This document shows positions 48,111-59,209 of a DNA stretch of 64,000 bases, one piece after another. The stretch's first letter is position 1. The number at the start of each line of letters is the position of its first letter. Made by a program: the position numbers and the translations under genes. This stretch comes from Balaenoptera acutorostrata. Lineage: Eukaryota; Chordata; Mammalia; Artiodactyla; Balaenopteridae. The notes under the pieces were generated by a model. It had not been told where the DNA came from. It was given only the letters and a program-made list of their open reading frames with translations, and made no database searches. The stretch lies in the NCBI RefSeq assembly GCF_949987535.1, contig NC_080077.1, forward strand, positions 35,863,389 through 35,927,388. The letters run 5' to 3'.

Positions 48111-49136
48111 TGACCTACAGGATTAAAAAATATACATATGTATATAGATAGATAATACATGAACAGGGTTAAATAAAAAATATATTTGTCCCAATTTTAA
48201 AGAAAAATGCTTACTGGTTTCAATTGTCTTTTATCAAATTCTCAACACTGACTAAGAATGATATGGTCATACTTTTAATGGGAATGTATAATCAAAGCAC
48301 CATATTGGAAAAGTAGATAACAATAGTTACATGTCAAACTGGGAGAACATGTGAAATAGTATCTACAAGGGTCACACTCTGGTCAAGTATATTAAACACT
48401 GTTATCACCAAAACTGTAAAAGTAAAGTGTTCACTGCATTTTTCATGAGTGACTCAAGTTGGATATTTTTCACATCAACTTGGAAGACGGAAATATGATG
48501 TTCATTGTGTGAAAAAGTTTCATCAATAACAGAACGAAGTTCAATATGGGCAAGATCAAGGTAGTATTAACATTTTAAAGCATATTTCACAAAGAGAAAC
48601 TGATAGGAAAACAGAACTAGTAAAACCTGGGGACTACAGTGACTCCAATAGGAATTAAAATGCATGTACTAACTTGTTAAAAAAACCAATTAATTAAAAA
48701 ACCAATTTAAATTAGTGAAACATGTTTTTAATAACTAGTGTTCTATAACCCATAAGTCTTTCTTATTTATAAAGGCTGATATTATCTCCTTAGCTTAGTT
48801 ATTTAAGTAAATTACTATGTAAAGAAAAAGTAGAACCTAGAAGACCTGGAGATCTTTCCAGTTTTTTTTTAGCCTTCTATGAGCAAATTTCTCTGTCTTC
48901 AGTTCCACTTTTTAATAGAGATTTTTCCCTATGAAGATACTTTTTTTGGAAATCTACATTAATAATAATTTAATGTGAATAAAATTGTCAACTCAAAGAT
49001 CTAAAAGTCTATATAAAATGCTCATTTTGTATAATTAAAACTAACTACGACAGATACTTGATTTATTACATTTTATACCAGTCCACTTAATTTACTGCAG
49101 CTTTGGAACAAACATGATGCCATACTTACATTTCTA

Positions 49137-49178
49137 TTACATATCCCACAGATGCCTGTCACAAAAATAAAACATCAT
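49137..49178 (-). other. Upstream ORF 2 in the RNF146 leader (13 codons)
   Basis: ATG at 49,178 reads MMFYFCDRHLWDM and stops at TAA. In the spliced RNA this stop lies only five bases before the junction ATG of the main frame. Confidence 0.6.
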
Positions 49179-49180
49179 CT

Positions 49181-49231
49181 TCACGAGCAATCAGCCAGTT
49201 TGCAGTATTTTCTCCTCCATTGCTGGATCAT
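49181..49231 (-). other. Upstream ORF 1 in the RNF146 leader (16 codons)
   Basis: ATG at 49,231 reads MIQQWRRKYCKLADCS and stops at TGA. It lies wholly within the predicted 5' UTR exon. Confidence 0.6.
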
Positions 49232-49376
49232 CCTGTGCTGAAAAAGAAAAATTTCAACATCAACTTCTCTACAGACTAAGATCAACAAAATTAAAAATTA
49301 ATTTCAGTCAATTATGTATGATTCTTCATTTAACAAAATTCACTGGCTAATTTTATCTCAAAAGTGGAAAAATTTC

Positions 49377-50170
49377 AAGACAAGGATGCCTGCTTTCACC
49401 ACTGCTATTCAACACTTTACTGGAAGTTCTAGCCAGAGCAATTAGACCAGAAAAAGATATGAAAAGCATACAAATTGGTAAGGAATAAGTAAAACCATTA
49501 ACTATTTGCAGAGACAGTAAAATTTCCTCTATTCTCTATACAGAAAATTCTGGAGAATCCCCAAGAAAGCTACTAAAGCTAATAAACAAATTCAGCAAAG
49601 TTGCAGTTTGTTATAAGTTCAATGCACAAAAAAGTCAGTTCTGTTTCTGTATCTAGCAGTCAACAATTCAAACAGGAAATCAAGAAAGCAATTCCATTTA
49701 TAATAGCATCTAAAAGAATGAAATACCTAGAAATCAACTTAACCAAGGAGGTGAAAGACTTGTACATTGAAAACTACAAAGCACTGCTGAAAGAAATTAA
49801 AGAAGAGGTAAATAATGGAAAGACAGCTGGTGTTCATGGATTGGAAGACTATGAAGATGACAGAACTATCCAAAGTGATCTACAGATTAAACATAATTCT
49901 TATCAAAATTCCAAGAGCCTTTTTTCCAGAAATGAAGAAACAAATCCTCAAATTCATATGGAATTGTGAGGGGCCCCAAATAGCCAAAATAATTTTGAAA
50001 AAGAACAAAGTTGGTGAGTTCAAGCTTCTCAATTTCCAAACTTACTACAAAGCTATAGTAATCAAGACAGGGTGGTACTGGCATAAGGATAGACAAAGAT
50101 ACCAACAGAAGAGAGAGTCCAGAAATAAACCCATCTATGGCCAACTGATATATTTTACCACAAGAAAAAA
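49377..50170 (+). mobile_element. L1 LINE ORF2 fragment (reverse transcriptase region)
   Basis: Contains the conserved L1 ORF2 run around ctttcaccactgctattcaa, ttctagccagagcaattaga, gaaatcaacttaaccaagga and aagacagggtggtactggca. Two overlapping open pieces (49,601-49,969 and 49,815-50,177) in different frames show a frameshift within ORF2. It lies in reverse to RNF146. Confidence 0.85.
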
Positions 50171-51192
50171 AATTTAAGTGAAACAAGTTCTATATGGACA
50201 AAGTAGCCCACATGGAATGTATTCCATAGCCACTGCCTTCCTACAAGAAGGTAATGTATGGGAAGGCAAGGTCCTCATCACATTAACTAGGACCTCCTGG
50301 TATTTATATGTACGTCCAAGTTTAAGCCAACCTTCTCTCAAGATGCCTGTTGTCCAGGAAGTCCAGAGTCACCAACTAAAGCATCATCTCAGCCATTAAT
50401 CCTCTTTCTTCTCATTTAGTATTTCCTCCTTCCACTTCATCATGCCCACTGTAGGAGGCTCATTTTACCACACAGAAATTAGAATCAAGCATACATGATG
50501 ACTAAAGAGATGACGGGCTTCACAGTAACCACAAGACAGGAGAGACAAATACTCTCAGTTCCATGTGCCGCTCACAGTGTGGGAATCCATCTCCCTAAAA
50601 AACTTGTAATTTTAGTATTTAAAGATTTTTAAGATGATATATGGCCTTTAAATACAAGCCAGCCTATCTCACCAAATGTTTAACAGACCAAACAGTGTGC
50701 AATCTGTTTCAAAACTGGAGAACTTTCAAAAGTAACTGACTAGAAAGGGTTTCTAAACAACTTGACTTTTTGTTTTACTCTGACTTTAGAACTTAGTCTT
50801 TACATGGTAAGACTCCACTGTCCTGACTTTCCCCCACAGCACTTTCACTTTACCCTCCAAGAGCCTACAACTTCAATGGCACCAAAGAATACTCCATCAT
50901 TCACTTCCCTCCTGTGGCCTACTCAAAATAGAAACGGTCCAGTTTCACACACAAGACAGTAGGAAACACTCTACTATTCTAACATCATTGCTCTTAAAAA
51001 CAAACAAAAACCCCCCACTTATTCTTTGAAGTCTCTAACCATTGGCTATAATCCCCTATAGCTATTCTCTCTTAACCCTTAAGGTACTGACTTAATCTGC
51101 TCACTACTGGTCATCCTATTCATCTTATCTCCTGACATCTCACCATGAACCTATTTAAATATCCTTGAGAATAAACCATTCAACACCTAACT

Positions 51193-51357
51193 CAGAGGTT
51201 CTTGAACTTGCCCCCCAGAGGTGGCTTGTTAGAAATACACATTCTCAGGCTCTAACCCGAGGTACTGCAGGCCAGTAGAGATGGGTTTCAGCCCAGGAAT
51301 CTCACCTCAAGTGATGCTGATGCAGGTAGTCCATCGAATACAATTTGAGAAACACTG
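51193..51357 (+). repeat. MER5A-like hAT MITE
   Basis: Ends cagaggttcttgaacttg and atttgagaaacactg form a recognisable inverted pair. The internal caagtgatgctgatgcaggt is typical of MER5A. Confidence 0.7.
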
Positions 51358-51819
51358 TCCTTGTTTTTCCAATTCCTAAAATCCTAAATTCAATGAACTT
51401 CATCACCCCCCTCCCCCCAACAAAATATGATGGCCACATTTGGAACTAGATGCCTCCTAAAACTACTGCCTCTCTAAAATCTTAATCTCACTCTCAGATC
51501 ACAAGCTCCGGTCCTTTCAGCTCACTTATTCATTCCCACACCCACTCTTTAATTTCAAGGGGCCCTCCAGTCTCTTGACCACCTCCTTTCCTTTCTCCAA
51601 TACCTGATCTCATTTCCTTTCCTGCCCAATCTGGAGCCCAACCATTTTAACTTCTTAAGAGAATGCTTGGTTCTCTCATATCTCTGTCTCTCATCTACAC
51701 ATACTCTACACACCCCCATCTCTGCATATATCTTACAATGTGACATCTCAGCTTCCATGCCTTAACCAATGAGTGCTGACAGAGAAAAACAAAATTCTTT
51801 TTCTCATTCCCCTCCCAAC

Positions 51820-52490
51820 ACATCACACCAAATTCTGTCAACTTTCATCCCTAACACCTTTGGAATCTATCCTCCATTCTCTTGCCATTGCTAGTCCCCT
51901 AGTTTAGACTTTTATCCTCTCTCTCCCGGACTACTGTTCCGCCTGATTATCTTGCTTCAGTATCACCCCTTAAATTTATTCACCAAGTCTCTGAGTGTGA
52001 TACTCTTAAAAAGAAAAATGAAGCCTTCCATACACGAAGCCCTATATGGGCTCTCCAGCCTATACAACAAAGGTAAAGCTCCTTAGGACAATATTCAAAA
52101 GCCTTAAAGACCTGAAACCTAAATAACTCTCTAGTCTTATTTATCTCTCACAAATTAATACTCTACTTACACCTAATTACTCAGTTCTCCAAACTTCCCT
52201 TTGTAGTTCTGTATTTCCTCCTGCCTGGTATAGTCTCCCTCTTTTAAGGCTAAAAAGAATGCTACTACCTTTCTCTGACTACCTCCAAAAAACTGTTCCC
52301 TCCCCTCTATTTTGTAATTCTTCTGTTACTGAATTTATCATATGCACTGCAATCATCTGTTCACTTCTGACTCTTCTAGTAAACCACGAGCCCCCTGAAG
52401 ACAAGGACTATTATATCTCTAAGCAGCCAGTAAAATGCCAATCAGTTGTTGACGACTTGAACTGGTATTTCTTGGATGAATGAAAAACTA
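51820..52490 (+). mobile_element. L2 LINE 3' region
   Basis: The latter part reads like the L2 3' end: gcactgcaatcatctgttca, gaagacaaggactattatat and ggtatttcttggatgaatga. Confidence 0.5.
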
Positions 52491-52889
52491 AATTTATTTA
52501 TTAACATAACACAACATTTGCATTCTAATTGTGAATAGGCACCCAGCCACAAAAGACATAAAGATATCTAAGCTCTAATCCTTTCTTTAAACAACTTAAA
52601 ATCTAACAGAGGGAGTTACTACATTTACAAATTTAAAATTCATGCCATCTTTATATCTTTTGACAAGTACATCATTTATCCAGCTTTATTCCCTGGCAAT
52701 GAATTCTCCAGAATGCAGATAAAAATCTAGGAATAAAACCAATTTTAGTAAATCTTGCAAGCTACAGGGACTTTTCCAATTCCTGTATCCCATGGCTAAA
52801 TTTCAAAGCTGACTCTAAATGGATAATGGTTGAGGGGAGGAAAATAAACTAAAACCTATGTAGTAATCTAGATCCTAGCTATGACAACT

Positions 52890-53030
52890 GTGGTCCTCAA
52901 CTAGCTACATCAGCATTACCTGGGAGTTCCTTACAAACAAAATATCTGAAGCCCCACTCCCTACCAAGAGAATCAGATCTCCAGGTATTTCATATGCATA
53001 TTGAAGTTCAGGAAGCACTAGTAGACCCAT
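52890..53030 (+). repeat. MER5-like hAT MITE
   Basis: The phrases catcagcattacctgggagt, gaagccccactccctaccaa and gagaatcagatctccaggta match the MER5 pattern. Ends are eroded. Confidence 0.6.
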
Positions 53031-53180
53031 TATATCATTGAATCCTCAAAATGACTCTGTGAGAAATTTTATAAATGAGGCATCCCAAGCCCACAAGGAT
53101 TTAACCCCAAATCACAAAACTATCAATACTGGGAGATGAGATTCAAGCTCAAGTGTATCTTTAAAAAAATATTTTCCTCA

Positions 53181-53524
53181 ATGTGCTGTATCTCAAAGAA
53201 AAGGTCTAGAATACCATTATCTAATAGAAAGATGATGCAAGCCACATATGTAATTTCACATTTTCTATTAGCCACATTAACAATAAGAAGAAAACAGGGA
53301 GATTTAAAGAATATATTTTATTTAACCCAATATATTCTAAACATTACCATTTCCACAGGTATTTAATATAAATAAATAATTAATGTGATATTTTACACTC
53401 GTGTGTGTGTACACTCTTGGAAATCTAGTGTGTATTTTACTTATAGCACAACTCAATGCAGACTAGCCACATAGTTTGCTCAGTAGCGCCATGTGGCTAG
53501 TGGCTACCAGACTGGCAATGCAGG
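53181..53524 (+). mobile_element. hAT-type non-autonomous DNA transposon (second copy)
   Basis: Same family as the split copy at 8,579-9,472, here uninterrupted. It shows acatatgtaatttcac, tattttatttaacccaatat, gtgtattttac, actagccac and gtggctaccagactgg in order. Confidence 0.6.
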
Positions 53525-55499
53525 TTTAGAATGTCTTGCATACCAACAGGTGTTTTCCAACACAAAACTGGCAATTTACTACAAGAGTTGCTGAATAAAG
53601 AAAATGAACTCCATGTTACTTTACTCACACCTTTGCTGGCACAGATAAAAGAGAAAACTGCATATTTTGCTGTGATCAAAACTGACTGGTTTAGCTAGTC
53701 CCAATTCTACCAAATAGATCCATCAACTCTAGCCTCTGAGAATTACAATGCCAATTGGGCACAACATAGGGTATGGCATGTATCAGTAATATTCAGAACA
53801 GTCATGTAAAGTAGCCCTCAGAAAACTTCTACATTTGAAACCAAATATTTTTTCTTTAATGGAGGGAGGAGGAGGCTTTTACTTTCAACCAAAGATAAAA
53901 GAATAGTATAATTCTAACTACAGGCCAGAATTAATTTGGCAAACATACATAATTCCTTCTGCAACAAATGATTTATAAATTATGACCAAAGTCAACACAA
54001 TTTATGAATTATTACAGTAAAATTTACCACAATATTTTGACATGCAAATACCAATTAGCTAATGGGTTAAGGTTCCTTCTTAAGGTGCAAACTTATACAG
54101 AAATGAACTATTAGGAAGGTAACATAGGAAGAGAAAACATATGAAACTAAATGAGATATTTCTGCCCCTTAACAATTCTAAAGAAAAAAAGTGGCAGACT
54201 GAATTTAAAAATATATAAAAGAGATTAGAGAGTATCAGTTAATTTAAATCATTTACCCATTCAACCAATTAAGTATAACTGAAAATGAATATTGTATTAT
54301 TTATAATTTGTGACCACTCAACAAATTCATGCTCCTATTATTTGCACCTACTGTTATTTTCTCTGAAAATAGTTAGGCTTAATTACAACTCCACTTTTCA
54401 AGTCAGTCATGGAGTCAAAAAAAAAGGTTTTTTTTAAATTATAGATTCAAATAAATGATTACCTTTTTTAAAAGAACTCATCAAAGAAAAAGATAAGCAT
54501 GTAACAGTTAAAATATCAAATTACAAAGATCTGAAGATTTCCTGTATTTTTCCAATTATACTAACAGCTAATGTTTAATAAAATAGTTCTCTTTATTTAT
54601 TCAAAATACACAAAACAGGAAATGTCTATATAAAAGATAAGAGTGACAGAAAAGAAAAATACTACACATGTTACAACTTTTGGTATACAAAGTCAAAAAA
54701 GAAAAAAGAAAAAAAAGCAAGGACCAGTAAAAGAAGGAACACAGAGAGAGAGATCGGGTGTAATTTAGCAGCTACATCTTAATATTTCTTAAGAAAGAGT
54801 CCCAAATTGAGAGATGTAACTAAATGCCCTAATGTTTCCATTTTTAGCTTTCCTTCTCATCTCCTGCTAAAACTCAGCTTACAGAAAGCACAGGTCATAC
54901 TGGGAAACAAAAGTCTTTGGTCAAAACTCATTTCAACTAAATGGGGTTCAATATTTTACAGTACTCTATGTTAAAGAATTATTTCCACCACTGCATTTAA
55001 CACTTCCCATAAAAAACATTACTGTATGACAATCTCCGGGCTTCACAATCTTCATACCCAAGAATTAAATCTTTATATTTTCCACCCAAAAATGTGGGCT
55101 TTGCATTTTATTTTAACAAAACATTAAATGTGAATGTGAACCTGTCTTTTAATCACATAAAACAGAAGTTGCATAGCCTGCAACCATTCTGTAAATAAGA
55201 AAAGCTCTGCTGCTAATTATCTGTGTGACCTTGGTCAAGTCACAACTCCCATGTCTTAGTTATTTCACCCTAATCTACACTTCCATAATTCTAAATACTT
55301 TAATTAATACGATTTAACAACGGGTTTTGTTTTAACTAACTCAAAGGGTAATAAGCCATGAACACTCAACAGTCCATAAACAGCACAGGTGGTTGTAGCA
55401 GAATGTAAATAAGATGGATTCCATACCCATAAAGACAGTTTCTAATCCAGCTGGTCGCACAAAATCAGGTTCCTTGGGCACAATCAAAAACCAGGCAAG

Positions 55500-55795
55500 G
55501 GCTTCCCTGGTGGCGCAGTGGTTGAGAATCTGCCTGCCAATGCAGGGGACACGGGTTCGAGCCCTGGTCTGGGAAGATCCCACATGCCGCGGAGCAACTA
55601 CGCCCGTGAGCCACAACTACTGAGCCTGCGCGTCTGGAGCCTGTGCTCCGCAACAAGAGAGGCCGCGATAGTGAGAGGCCCGCGCACCGCGATGAAGAGT
55701 GTTCCCCGCTTGCCACAACTGGAGAAAGCCCTCATACAGAAACGAAGACCCAACACAGCCATAAATAAATAAATAAATAAAATTAAAAAAAAAAA
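55500..55795 (+). mobile_element. CHR-type SINE, young copy
   Basis: Full-length: head gcttccctggtggcgcagtg, Pol III B-box ggttcgagccctgg, and an (AAAT)n plus A-run tail. A 14-bp target duplication aaaaaccaggcaag flanks it (55,486-55,499 and 55,796-55,809). Overlapping open frames on both strands here are SINE sequence. Roughly 95 percent identical by eye to the copy at 58,531-58,810. Confidence 0.93.
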
Positions 55796-56089
55796 AAAAA
55801 CCAGGCAAGAGGATGGAAAAGGTTCACCTTCTGTTACTAACACTGGGGGAAAAAAGCATTCAAATACCCAACTGACAGTGTGTCAGGTGTTTTATGCTAG
55901 TAAATTGCTAATACATGAGATAATATTCTCTATGCAGATCAATATTGTGAAAAGAAAAATTTAATACTATCTTTTTCTTCTACTAAGTCAAGAAATCATT
56001 TTTAGATCCTTTCAAAAAAAAAAAAAAAATCTGCCCCATCCTTGCACAACTCAAAAACAAAATACTTTACCAGTTGATACATGTCTCCT

Positions 56090-56111
56090 AAAAAAAAAAA
56101 AAAAAAAAAAA
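56090..56111 (+). repeat. 22-nt adenine homopolymer
   Basis: A long A-run with no SINE or L1 body visible upstream. It may be a microsatellite grown from a decayed tail. Confidence 0.85.
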
Positions 56112-57379
56112 TTCTTTTTTTCTTCCTCTTGTCTAATGATCAGCTATTTGGAAAAACAGTTTTCCTGATGATTATAATTCTACCAAGTTTTTAACAACGA
56201 GTGAATAACAAAATCCTACAAATGTTTACCATTATTTTCATTTGCCCACAATTTACACTGGCCCACTTGAAACATAAATTCTAAATCAAAGATTCGGCTT
56301 AACAAAATGCTCCAATTTAAGATGTACAAGCTAAAACAAACACATCCAAAATCTATTTCTAGAGTGGTTTTTCACTTTTCCAGTTTGCTCTTTAAAATTG
56401 GATTATTTGATGTATTTTCTTGATTTTTAGAGCACTCCCAGACATTCAACACAAACAGTATTTGCTGGTCACAAAAACAGCAAAGCCAACATCATAAATC
56501 CTGTTATTTGTGCAGGACATTTTCCTCCTGTGTCCTACATGCCACGTCTCTTAAAAGTCTAAATATAGATTCACTTATTAAAAAAACAAAAACAGTTTTA
56601 AGTCTTCCAGTTTCCGTAAGTATATACTGCTTTTAACGCCAATTTCATACTTTCAAATTCTATTTTAAAAGTACACACATTGGAGGGGTACCTGAAATGG
56701 CAATCATCCAAAGACAACGCGTTTTTCTATCATTTCTTGGCTTTCTTCTCTCAATTCCACAGTTATAATATTACTTAATAAACAAAATATTACTTAAACA
56801 AAATGTACGTACTTTAGAAACATGAGAAATAAGTGCTCACTAAAATGGCACTTCGGGAAAAGAAAAACATATTAAAAGCGATATCAAGGGGAAAAGATCT
56901 AGTTGCCAGAAGTGTGTGTAAACTCAAAACAATTTTTCAGCCTTTCTCTAGGTGCCCACGGAAAATAAAGCAGCGGCAACAATATAAGGCCCGTACTCTT
57001 TCAGTCGGGATGGGGGGTAGGGAGAGAATTCCGCACCCAGCAACCAAAAGAACAAAGCAACAGCCTCCTCTGTTAAGATGCACCGAGGTTTTTGGAGGCT
57101 CAACGGGTACTAAGAGATCTCTTAATGATTCTGATGCTTTAATAACAACGCTGGGCTTAACCAGGGCAAGGCGAGAGACTGCTCGTCATATTAGGCAATA
57201 CCCAGAAACTGAACAGGAGGAGGAAGGAAAGAGGGAAGAGAAAGAAGCCAAAGACACTCCGGAAAAAGACAAAATGCAGGAACTCTACGCCCTGACCCAA
57301 GGCCCGGGTAGAGGCCTCCGCACGGGAAATTGGGAGTAGGATACCCCTCAAACCATTGCCGCCCCTAAATCTTGAGGCC

Positions 57380-58110
57380 AAAAGTCCCCGTGTAGAGGCC
57401 TGACACCACCGACGAGGGGAGAGGAGAGGAGAGAGACCTGGCTGCCACCAAAGGCAGCGACGAAGACCCCGGCGGAAGAGGCTGCGCAGTAATGGCCGCT
57501 GCTCCGCCTCTCGCACCCGGGCCGTGACCAGCTCCGGGCTGTCGCCCGGGGCAGGGGCTGCGGTGGCCCCAGGCAACGCAGAGCCCGTCACCCTCTTCTT
57601 GCCTGTGACAGCAACCAAGCTGGGAGCGACGGAAAAGGCTGAGCTGTCCCACCCCGGCTCGGCGCAACAGCCACGGTCGCCCCGGCCCAAGGGCGTCCAC
57701 CTACGTACCGGCCCCTGACCCCGCCGCCGACGCCCCTCTCAGGCCCGGAGCGCAGGGCCGACCCAGAGCGCGTCGCCATTGGAGGTGACACTGCGGGCCA
57801 TCACTCCTCTCCCCGAGTTAGGATCCCGGAACGGCTGACTTTCACCCTGCCCCTCGACTGGGCTTCGCCCCGACTCCCACCTCTGTGGCCACAGCCGCGG
57901 TCGCCTCGCAGTCTTTTCTCTTCGGCCTCGGAGCCCGCAGCAGCCGGGGACGCGCGCGCGGCCGTCACGTGACCGCTGGTAGCGTCGCGGGGGGCGGGGC
58001 CGCGCGATGCGGAAGCTGCGCTGCGCACCCGTGAGGTCGCGCCAGCCCAGCTCCGCCCTAGTTCCCCACGCCGCGTTCCTGACGCACGCCGCAGGGTGCC
58101 TACCTTCTCC
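57380..58110 (-). promoter_or_regulatory. RNF146: CpG island, putative RNF146 promoter and first exon
   Basis: This is the only dense CpG region in the window; the rest is strongly CpG-poor. It sits upstream of RNF146 at a distance that fits the gene's size in other mammals. It has a GC box (ggggcggggc, 57,991-58,000) and an E-box palindrome at 57,964-57,973. Plausible first-exon donors on the - strand are gtggga at 57,875-57,880 and gtacgt near 57,703-57,708. The exact start site was not determined. Long open frames here (up to 177 codons on the - strand) reflect stop-poor GC-rich sequence. Confidence 0.75.
57964..57973. promoter_or_regulatory. GTCACGTGAC palindromic E-box (CLEAR/USF-type)
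   Basis: A perfect 10-bp palindrome, the consensus for USF and for TFEB/TFE3 CLEAR sites. It lies inside the CpG island about 20 bases from a GC box. Binding is inferred from motif only. Confidence 0.6.
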
Positions 58111-58530
58111 TATCTTTGGGGAGCTGCAGTTTCGCCGCTTCTAACTGCTTTATATTTTGCTTTACTTGTAATTAGGTGCCGAAGAATTCTGAAAGAATGC
58201 AAGTCCACCAGAGAGAGATTTGGGGCCGAGGAAGTAAGACACGTGTAGGACCAGCAGGTGGTGCTGCTCAGAAACCCAGCTTCGAGATCCAGGAGAAGCC
58301 CTTTGGGCGCCTAGCTGGATTTGGGGGTGAAGAGTCCTTGGCAAAACTACTTGTTCTCTTTCAAAAAAAAAAAAAAGAAGGAAGTTCCAATTTATTCATC
58401 TTTTGAACCACTGAGCAATTTAATAGGAAAAAAAATCTTACTTTCCTTTGGGCTCATTTTTCTTAGACTAGGACACAGGAAGCTGGAGGAAGAGATTAAT
58501 CAGCATAAAAATCTAAAACTAAAGAAATGG
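58111..58530. other. 5' flank of the RNF146 CpG island
   Basis: CpG density falls off quickly. An A-run at about 58,363-58,375 is followed by AT-rich sequence. No gene is recognised. A good - strand donor (agaag|gtaggc near 58,095-58,105) could serve an alternative first exon that starts here. Confidence 0.4.
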
Positions 58531-58810
58531 GGCTTCCCTGGTGGCGCAGTAGTTGAGAATCTGCCTGCCAATGCAGGGGACACAGGTTCGAGCCCTGGTC
58601 TGGGAAGATCCCACATGCCGCGGAGCAACTTGGGCCCGTGAGCCACAATTACTGAGCCTGCGCGTCTGGAGCCTGTGCTCCGCAACAAGAGAGGCCGCGA
58701 TAGTGAGAGGCCTGCGCACCGCCATGAAGAGTGGCCCCCGCTTGCCGCAACTAGAGAAAGCCCTCGCACAGAAACGAAGACCCACCCAACACAGCCATAA
58801 ATAAATAAAT
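58531..58810 (+). mobile_element. CHR-type SINE, young copy
   Basis: Full-length copy with head ggcttccctggtggcgcagt, B-box ggttcgagccctgg and (AAAT)n tail. It is flanked by a 17-bp target duplication with one mismatch: taaaactaaagaaatgg (58,514-58,530) and taaaactaaagaactgg (58,811-58,827). Confidence 0.93.
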
Positions 58811-59131
58811 TAAAACTAAAGAACTGGATTTATTTTATTGCACGTGTTTGGTTTCAAACATCAGAATCCTGGCAGTACCCTCCATTTCATTTTAGCATAT
58901 ACATCGTCTTTTTTTGGAACTGATTGTATTTTCTTAATTTGCAGTAAAATGAAAAAGGTGGAAGAGCATGCTTTTTTATTTTTAAAAGAATATATGTTTC
59001 AACATTCCTTGCCAGCATCTTCTTAACTTGCAATGCTGTTGCATTTTGAACTCTCATTAACTGTTTATGGTTAATTTTCAAGGTTGGAAATTTTTCAGTG
59101 TTTATATATATGTGCATTTTCTTTTATTCTG

Positions 59132-59170
59132 TCTGTCTACCTATCTATCTGCTGATCTGTCTATCCATCT
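59132..59170 (+). repeat. Degenerate TCTG/TCTA tetranucleotide repeat
   Basis: Imperfect units of tctg, tcta and tcca run in series, e.g. ctacctatctatctgctgat. Confidence 0.75.
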
Positions 59171-59209
59171 GCGTACAAGAAAGGAATTAATCAACAGGAA
59201 TCCCACTAA

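Larger units (their letters stand above)
38563..49129 (-). other. RNF146: RNF146 intron upstream of the coding exon
   Basis: Bounded by the donor gtaagt (- strand, 49,124-49,129) and the acceptor at 38,561-38,562. It holds an L2-like stretch (39,200-39,890), a 5'-truncated L1 (40,082-40,880), a MIR (44,760-44,990), a 16-G run (45,724-45,739), L2 pieces (about 46,980-47,380 and 47,900-48,110) and a MER5-like hAT element (47,476-47,619). I recognise nothing at 40,900-44,750 or 45,000-45,700, apart from ordinary AT-rich sequence. Confidence 0.8.
49130..49237 (-). other. RNF146: RNF146 5' UTR exon (predicted)
   Basis: On the - strand a good acceptor (tttttctttttcag) precedes 49,237 and a consensus donor (gtaagt) follows 49,130, giving a 108-bp exon. 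Joined to the coding exon it makes AT|G-ATG-GCT, that is, an extra in-frame ATG one codon before the usual start. An in-frame TGA ten codons upstream closes the frame. It contains two short uORFs. Position and strand fit the multi-exon 5' leader known for RNF146, but no transcript was available to confirm use. Confidence 0.65.
49238..57380 (-). other. RNF146: RNF146 first intron region between 5' UTR exon and CpG island
   Basis: No coding exon was found. Contents: L1 ORF2 fragment (49,377-50,170), MER5-like copies (51,193-51,357 and 52,890-53,030), L2 (51,820-52,490), hAT copy (53,181-53,524), MIR pieces (about 53,035-53,150 and 55,185-55,260), a CHR SINE (55,500-55,795) and a 22-A run (56,090-56,111). 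I see nothing in 53,700-55,150, 50,180-51,150 and 56,120-57,300 beyond AT-rich intron. A 168-codon open frame at 56,833-57,339 is Lys/Arg/Glu-rich and unlike any protein I know. Confidence 0.7.

Noticed and set aside
49601..50177. Two overlapping open frames of about 120 codons
   Set aside because: They are frameshifted pieces of L1 ORF2, not a cellular gene.
55341..55843. Cluster of open frames on both strands near 55.5 kb, and a matching cluster at 58.5-58.8 kb
   Set aside because: They are translations of the CHR SINE; similar peptides recur at each copy, which shows repeat origin.
56833..57339. 168-codon open frame on the + strand next to the CpG island
   Set aside because: Low-complexity Lys/Arg/Glu-rich translation, no recognisable motif, and no exon signals that fit it.
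57157..57690. 177-codon open frame (- strand), and 57,365-57,700 (- strand, 111 codons), inside the CpG island
   Set aside because: The frames are Arg/Gly/Pro/Ser-rich with no domain; stop codons are rare by chance in GC-rich DNA. This is promoter and leader sequence.
57700..58110. Bidirectional promoter driving a second gene to the right of RNF146
   Set aside because: The CpG island could support it, but no exon or conserved frame was found on the + strand from 58.1 to 64 kb.
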